Source: Brachionus koreanus
Lineage: Eukaryota; Rotifera; Eurotatoria; Ploima; Brachionidae
Assembly (NCBI GenBank): GCA_016987375.1
Contig: PJRA01000313.1
Span: 3,198,361-3,262,360 of the forward strand
Length of the DNA stretch: 64,000 bases
Reading direction: 5' to 3'
The notes under the pieces were generated by a model. The model had not been told where the DNA came from. It ran no database searches and saw nothing but the letters and a program-made list of their open reading frames with translations. Below are positions 57,648 through 64,000 of the stretch, in pieces. Positions within the stretch are counted from its first letter, which is position 1. Each line of letters starts with the position of its first letter. A program made the translations under genes and the position numbers.

Positions 57648-60600
57648 TTATTTGGATGTTTGAAGCTTTTTGTTTACACCCTCGACCAACAAATTCAGTT
57701 CATAAACCCAAGTGTCATATCTATATGCAACTCTGATATTTGGGATATTTGTTCTTTTAACATCGTTTCCTTGAATGCCTTCTTTTTTGAAATTACATCC
57801 TAACCAATGCTTTTTAACCCAAGTGGGAAAACCGCTCATCACAACACTATTACGTGCTAGTTCACACATATCAACTGGACTCAATTTCCAAACTTGGGTT
57901 GCAATACTATATTCCTCCATAAGAGGTTCTTTGGTAAAGTGAAATTGCAATGGATCATCAGTCGAAAGACTAACATTCAAACCAATTTGATGGTATTCGT
58001 AAAATGGATTTTTGATGTAATTTAAAAACATCGAATTATTGCTCAATGGTGACATGGCAATACCTATTTGACATAGATAAAACAAATATTGTAATACTGG
58101 CACTTTCCTTAGCACTAGACCGTGTGAAATGTTGTCAGCTAGCAAAAATGATGTGATCAAATGACTGCTTGAGCCAGCCTCTCCACAGTGCGGTCGAAAA
58201 TTGAAAATGTTCATGTTTCGAAATTGTCTAAAATTGTTTAATACTTGAATATTGGCATACATGTAATACGAATAGTAGACATAAGGTGGATTTTCTTCCA
58301 TGTTCCAGTCCTCGGGCTTAGCTGTCTTGGAATTGAATCTGTCTTTTTCAGGCTTGGACTCATCATCAACTGAATCAAATCCGGATACCTGAATTTTAGC
58401 TACAAGTTAATTTTAAAATTTTTTTCTATTTAAAGATTACATGACACAAAAACTGGTGTAAATATGGATGTGAGTTTGGATCATTTGTTACCTCAAACAA
58501 CGGCATGAAAATATTGTACAAAATTTGACTAAAATTTTCAACTAGTTTGTTTGCTTTGAAAATGTCGCTAGAATTTAGTTAAAATAAAGTTTTTTTTTGG
58601 TTTAATTTAAAAAATTTTCAATTACTAAATTCTAGGAACTTGAATCATCCAACGATTGTTTGGTGAATACATTTTGTTTTTGACAGCCCATTCAGCCAAT
58701 CTGTCCCATTCATTATACTTTCTACCATATATCGAAAGTCTTAATTCTGAATTTTGATATTTGCTTTCTTCTAAGTCAGACGTCACTTCCTTTAAACAAA
58801 TACATTAAAAAGTTATTACAGAAAAAAAAATAATTACTTTCAAAATTTCAGCAAAAAATTCACCATTAATATCATTGTCAACTTTGATAAATATATCTCT
58901 AAGACTTGTCTGACCGAGTGGGTTGTATTTGGCATTAAATTTGTCAAAACGATGAAATGTGTTTCTGTCCTAAAATTAATAGATTTAATTTTTTGTTGTT
59001 GTTTAATTCAACACTTGTTTTTAATGCCACTATATGTTCGAAATAATAAACAAAATCATGCCCAAAACTAATATAAAAATAATATTCATTTTTTTGTTCC
59101 AAAAATTAAATTAAAAATTGGATAATATTTTTTTAAAAAAAAGTTATGGACAGATTTTATTTGTATTTAAAGCTTAAATAATTAGAAAATTTTTATCTTA
59201 CTAATGAAGTTGTCAAGAATTGACTCATTATCTTTGAATAAGCCTTTTTAAAGAAGATTAAAATAAATCAAAATTATTTGGCTACAATAGTACAACAACT
59301 ATGATAATGAAGCAATTAATTAAGTAATTAAAATAATGGCACGTCATCGACAATAAATACAACTTACTGCATGCATTGCGAGTTTGTCCACGCTCAGATC
59401 ATAGGTGGTCAGATTTAGGTCTTCAAATACTTGGTTGAGAGTCATTGGACCTTTAGTTTGATGATTCAAAACAATTGTATCACCACTGGTTTTTATCTTT
59501 TTTTTAATGAAACGTAAAAGATGCTTTTGATTCATGCATGATGCTCCGTGTATGTGCGTATCAACTTTTCGCACATTGTAAAAATCTCTATGCGGAACTG
59601 ACTTTTGCTGGCTGATCTCTTTGAATTCATTGAGCATACAGTGCAATTCAAATTTTGATTTCAAATATTGTAATCTTCTATAGCAGAAAGTTTTTCTAAA
59701 TGAAAATTAAGAAATTAAAAAAGATTAAACACAAAAAGAATCTAAGTTGTCGTACAAGGGTCCGTTGCTGATAAAATTGGCCATCAATCTGTAGTCATCT
59801 ATGAACATATTTATGTCTGGATAGACAAAGTCACTAAATTTTGAGCCGTCCTCATTGAATATTTGAATGACACCGCCGATCATTTTCATTCGGCATTTCA
59901 AGCTTGGCTGAAATTCAATATCGAACGGATCGCCTTCAGTCTCGGGCGGGTGAATTGGATGATCTATTTTAGAGTTAAATTTAAAATTATATTCTTTAAG
60001 TAACGTGCAAAATTTTTTCATCATTTGCCAAAAATTTTTATAAGCCAAATTTTTCAATCAAAAGCATTTTAAAAAAATTTCTCTAAGAAAAAACACAGAA
60101 TTTTTAGAAGTAGAGGTGCAAAAAGAGTTGTTTTTTTTTTGTTACACTAAGGGTGGTATTAAAGTTAACACACGTAGAACAAGGTGTTTAGAAACATTAG
60201 TTAAGGTTTTTTAGTTTCATTCTTAGTGAAGTGATTCATTTTTTTTAGTCACTTACTATCAGCTGCTTTTTTTGTTTCCCAAAGCTGATTATATAAATTC
60301 TCATCTTCCACAATTTGCTTATCTTTTCTATTTAGTTTTACATCTTTAACAATTAAAAAAAGAGAAGTAAATTGGGCTGCATAATTTAAGATTATTTTAA
60401 AAAGCGGGCTTTTGAGTCAAGTCTCAAAATTTTCATAATACTCACCATCATTTTTTTCGAAAAATTCTTGTTCACTTTGCTCAGCTGAGAAAATTGAGTT
60501 TCGTCTGTCCATGTTCTGGTCATCCAAAAATACTTTGTTTAAATATTTTGCTGTTGTAAACGGATAGGATTGTTGACTCAACATCATATATTTTTCTCTC

Positions 60601-62949
60601 ATAATCATTGCTTTTATCAAGAGCTGTGAGCAAAATTCCAAATCTTCAATCTCAGCTCCCTTTGCTTCAAGATTAATTTGTTCAATTTAATAAAAAAATT
60701 TGCATACCTCAGCATCTTCGTTTATCAAAATTCTGTTGTAATTTACTTCATGTTCCAGGTGGGCAGAGTCAGGTTCAATAAATTCACTCTTAGCATGTTC
60801 TGTTTCAGTTCTTGATTTAAAAAATAATTTTTTAAATTTTTGCTTTGTAAATGTATTCAGCTTTTCAAGCTTAGTGAAGTTTTTTTAATGCAATTTAAGA
60901 AAAAAATTATTTATTCAATTTAGCTGATATATTGACAGATTTAAAGAAAAATTTTAAGGTCAATTTTTTTCTGGTAAAATTTTCACTTTGTAAACTAATT
61001 TGAAATTTTAATTTTTTACACTAAATTGGTTTATTTCGCGCTAATAAATAAATATAGCCTTGGTTGTAAACCAAAGGTTGCTAATAAAATTTAAACAGTG
61101 TTTTAGTAAGTGAGCTTGACACAAGACAGAGTTTGTTAATCAAGCGGATTATTGGGTTAAAAAAGTTTACTGGAATGACCCGATCTATTGAGATTTATTT
61201 TTAACATAAAATTTATTTTTAGAACAACTGATAATGCAAAGAAGTTTTACATTTTATTAAAGTCAATCAAAAGTTGATAAGAAAAACATTTAGTTCTGTG
61301 TGCAACTTATCCGTTTAGAGAACCGCTTGTTTATTAAATGCTCGGAGTATGAATGCAAAATTGTGAAAATTTTTATACAACTTAAACTAATTTTTTAATT
61401 GGATTTATCAATTAAAGAATTATATTTTACTTTTTTAAAAACTAACTATTTCATTCAAAAATTTAACTTTGAAGCGAATTTTGTAATGCAAAGATGAGGT
61501 TTAAAAGGAAGGCTATTGTAATTTTGACAATTTATGTGTTTTCTGAAACTTTTATGTTAATAATAAAAATAATTATTATTATAATTGAACTGATCATATC
61601 CCTGTAATTGCTGACAACTTCACCGATCTTGATCTTTTTTTTAAAAGCATATTATAATTTATTTTGGTAATCAAAATAGCTTAATTTTTGAAATAAGAAT
61701 ATGAAAACACAAAGAAAACCAAAATAAATGGATAAATAAAATTAAAACTTAGCACGAAATATGTAATAAATAACACAAGTAATCTTCAAAAGGATTACTC
61801 AAACGATATTAAGTTAAAGCATTACTATATTTAGTTAAGGATTAACAATTAGTCACTATTACTTACTCAATTAAGTCGGATCTTTTGAATTTCAAATTTA
61901 AAAATAAAAAAAAATCGTGTTAGAAGGGTTTAAAAAAAAATCTTTTAAGATTTTAAAAAAGCAAAACAAAAAAAATTTCATAAAAATATAGGTGAAAATT
62001 ACTTGATGCTCATGTGTCTTTCTATGGCATGTTTTTGGTTTTCGATTAACTCAATGGGATATTCAGAAACTTCATCACTAGATTTTTGAAAATCAGCACT
62101 AGAACCATCTAGATTTTTTTGCTCTTTTATTTCGTTTATGAACGGAGTAACGCTCGTTAGTCGAGCATGGTTGGATTGAAAAATGTATTTTGGTAGTGAG
62201 TGCAGCAATTGAGAATTCATCATCGCTTCACTGTAAGTTTGCTTCAGACCAACATTTTTCTCACCTCCATTTTGTTCATTTGATTCTAGTTTGTTTAAAA
62301 CATCAAGTTCTTCGGTTTGTGAGGATGGCTGAACGTTGTCGTTTGATTTATTGGTCATGTCACTGTCGTCAGATTCTTCTTCAAAATCGCAGGAAACTAA
62401 AATATTTTGTTAAATTAAATCTCTAATAAAAAAAGAATTTAAAATCTTATTTTTAGCGCTCAATTGGCCAAAATATTTGTTTTCTCTTAACCTAGTCTAA
62501 ATGTTTTATAGTTCTAAAATGAAAATCGGAATTTATTTTTAGGAGATATTCGCCCTAAAAAATTTGTCACCATCAATTTAATCTTGATATTTTGTTTGCA
62601 TTTAAAGACAAATAATTATCAGTAAACTAAATTTTTGACCATGGTCAAAAATTTTTATCTTTTATCAAACTAAAAAATTTTTATATTAACTAAACAATTC
62701 TGTCTGTATGAATAAAATAAAAATAAATACACTTAAAATTTCACTCATTTTGAATTAGAAATTTAAGCATATTGCATAATTTTTTCACAATTTTAAACAA
62801 AACTTACATCTAACTTTGTGGTTATCATTTGCCTTGACAACAATATTGTTATTATTACAATAATCTGAATCATTCAAATTTCCATTCTTTTTTCCATTCA
62901 AATAAGAGTCTTTGCTCTCAGACAAATTTTTATTTACTATTTCAGACAT
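57648..62949 (-). CDS. AMPD: AMP deaminase
   Basis: Converts AMP to IMP and ammonia in the purine nucleotide cycle. Eleven minus-strand exons (62808-62949, 62003-62396, 60708-60810, 60446-60659, 60257-60343, 59756-59963, 59368-59695, 58838-58969, 58626-58789, 58441-58567, 57648-58388) give 879 aa, similar to AMPD2. The N-terminal 180 residues are Asn/Ser/Glu-rich and poorly conserved. The catalytic domain has the zinc-binding [19 protein letters not shown], the His of RPHCGEAG and the Asp pair of [20 protein letters not shown]. The 1.2-kb intron (60811-62002) is far longer than most here. The start ATG at 62947-62949 is the first in frame, but the N-terminus is the least certain part. Confidence 0.93.
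60811..62002 (-). other. Long AMPD intron
   Basis: A 1.2-kb AT-rich intron separating the variable N-terminal exons from the conserved part of AMPD. No nested gene or repeat is evident; an alternative first exon could lie here, as AMPD genes often use alternative N-termini. Confidence 0.5.
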
Positions 62950-63193
62950 ATTTTCTAAAATTATCTTTTTTTTTATTTATTTTTATTGTTTGTTGGTTAA
63001 TTTAAATAAGAAAAAAATTTAAGCTAAATCAGCAATATTTAATTTGAGCTTTAAATCCCAAAATTATAAAACAAAAAAATAAATATAATAAAAAATACAT
63101 TTTATTATCATGATTATATCATTTTAAATAAACGTGGCTGATAAATAAATAAATAGGGTTGAATAGAAATTGAAATAAATTATCTGAGCACAT

Positions 63194-64000
63194 TTAGGGT
63201 CTTTGACCAACTCCACCGGCAAGGTCGTAGACCAATTGACAAACTTGTTTGGCTAAGTTATCAGTTGATTCCTGAGTATCGGCTTCTGCGTAGACTCGTA
63301 CAACATCTTCAGTGCCTGAGGGTCGAACAAACGAGCGCAGCATCTTGCCCTCGTTTGACTTGACCAATTCATCTATTCTCTTTTGTAGCTCGGCCGGCTC
63401 AGATACCCGTCTCTCGGCATCATAAGTTTTTATCAAATTTCTGCCCTTGATTCTGACTTTTAGCTGTCTACTTGGTAGATCAGTGTACATTTTGTTCCAA
63501 TCTGCGATGCTCATGTGTCTCATAGCCAGAATAAGTTCAACGACTAAAAGATCACTGACTGCATCACCAACTGTTTGATTAATGCAATCTTTCAAGTGCT
63601 TGAGAACATACAAAGAACGTCTGACTCGATCGCTTCTTATCCAGTCATTGAAAAAAACAGACTCGTCAAGCTCTTCAGATTTTTTCATTAATTCGGCATA
63701 TCTATCTTCAATTATATTCTCAGCTTTTTGACTCAATAAAATCTAATAAAAAATAATTTTTAGATTAAAATTTTTAATTTTAGAAACCTACAGTTCCGTG
63801 TCCGTTCGCCTCAAAATAAACGCCGATGTCAAATTTTTGAGCCTCGTGATGCAAATGCTTAACTCCAGTGGGAACACAGCTAGCTCTTATTTTCTAAACA
63901 AAACAAAAATTTAAAATATGTCATTTTAAAGTCTTGTTTTGAAGTAATATTTACCATGACATTTTCAATGAAATTTGTCGAGCTTCCATTGGCATATGCG
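63194..64000 (-). CDS. PGM3: Phosphoacetylglucosamine mutase (partial, 5' end outside window)
   Basis: Interconverts GlcNAc-6-P and GlcNAc-1-P on the route to UDP-GlcNAc. The visible part comprises three minus-strand exons (63955-64000 and beyond, 63792-63893, 63194-63742), the C-terminal 230 or so residues of a protein usually near 540. It contains [34 protein letters not shown] (sugar-binding EANGHG), the insert [10 protein letters not shown], and the phosphate-binding loop [17 protein letters not shown], ending GGVGQRP as in animal AGM1 proteins. The active-site Ser region lies beyond the window edge. Confidence 0.95.

Noticed and set aside
1..64000. CRISPR arrays, bacterial operons, Shine-Dalgarno sites or phage genes
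   Set aside because: The window is clearly an animal nuclear genome with spliced genes; no regularly spaced repeats or prokaryotic gene organisation are present.

Overview
This is a very AT-rich stretch of an invertebrate animal genome. The genes are eukaryotic: spliced, mostly with 45-60 nt GT-AG introns, and encoding a metazoan SoxB factor, ciliary proteins, ER, mitochondrial and ESCRT proteins, and Golgi and nucleotide-metabolism enzymes. The extreme AT bias, tiny introns, ciliary genes and scattered dead LINEs fit a compact spiralian genome. A monogonont rotifer such as Brachionus is my best guess, but that is inference and nothing here proves it.

Layout. 0-3.5 kb: end of an unidentified gene, a duplicated first exon of meckelin, and two decayed LINE fragments. 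3.8-7.1 kb (minus): meckelin/TMEM67. 8.4-15.8 kb (all minus): five tandem selenoprotein W-like genes, with POLR3K and erlin between copies 4 and 5. Each copy has the same intron, cutting the Cys codon of a C-x-x-U motif, and an in-frame TGA that must be read as selenocysteine; SECIS-like hairpins lie downstream of each. This is the most unusual element of the window, and an ordinary stop-codon-based gene call would miss all five. 16.2-20.0 kb (plus): CEP83. 20.9-21.5 kb: two inverted-repeat (MITE-like) elements. 22.6-25.8 kb (plus): three tandem claudin/PMP22-like four-span membrane genes with identical intron phases. 26-34.6 kb: a gene-poor region with CT-rich tracts leading into the intronless SoxB gene (34.6-36.5 kb). 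37-41.2 kb: dead LINE fragments and a strong 290-bp foldback element. 41.3-43.0 kb (minus): leucine-rich-repeat protein. 44.8-45.2 kb (plus): TIMM13. 45.4-46.4 kb (minus): MVB12 (ESCRT-I), sharing a short divergent promoter region with a probably mitochondrial small heat-shock protein (46.8-47.5 kb, plus). 49.5-50.7 kb (minus): beta-1,4-galactosyltransferase. 53-54.5 kb: LINE remnants. 55.1-56.7 kb (minus): kynurenine aminotransferase. 57.6-62.9 kb (minus): AMP deaminase. 63.2 kb to the end (minus): phosphoacetylglucosamine mutase, cut by the window edge.

Functional themes. TMEM67 (transition zone) and CEP83 (distal appendages) both serve cilia. The SelW cluster is a redox gene family. PGM3 (UDP-GlcNAc supply) and beta4GalT (use of GlcNAc acceptors) belong to glycan synthesis. 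The other neighbours look like an ordinary animal gene neighbourhood without operon logic. Exon boundaries were placed by reading frame, GT-AG signals and remembered family similarity; none was checked against transcripts.
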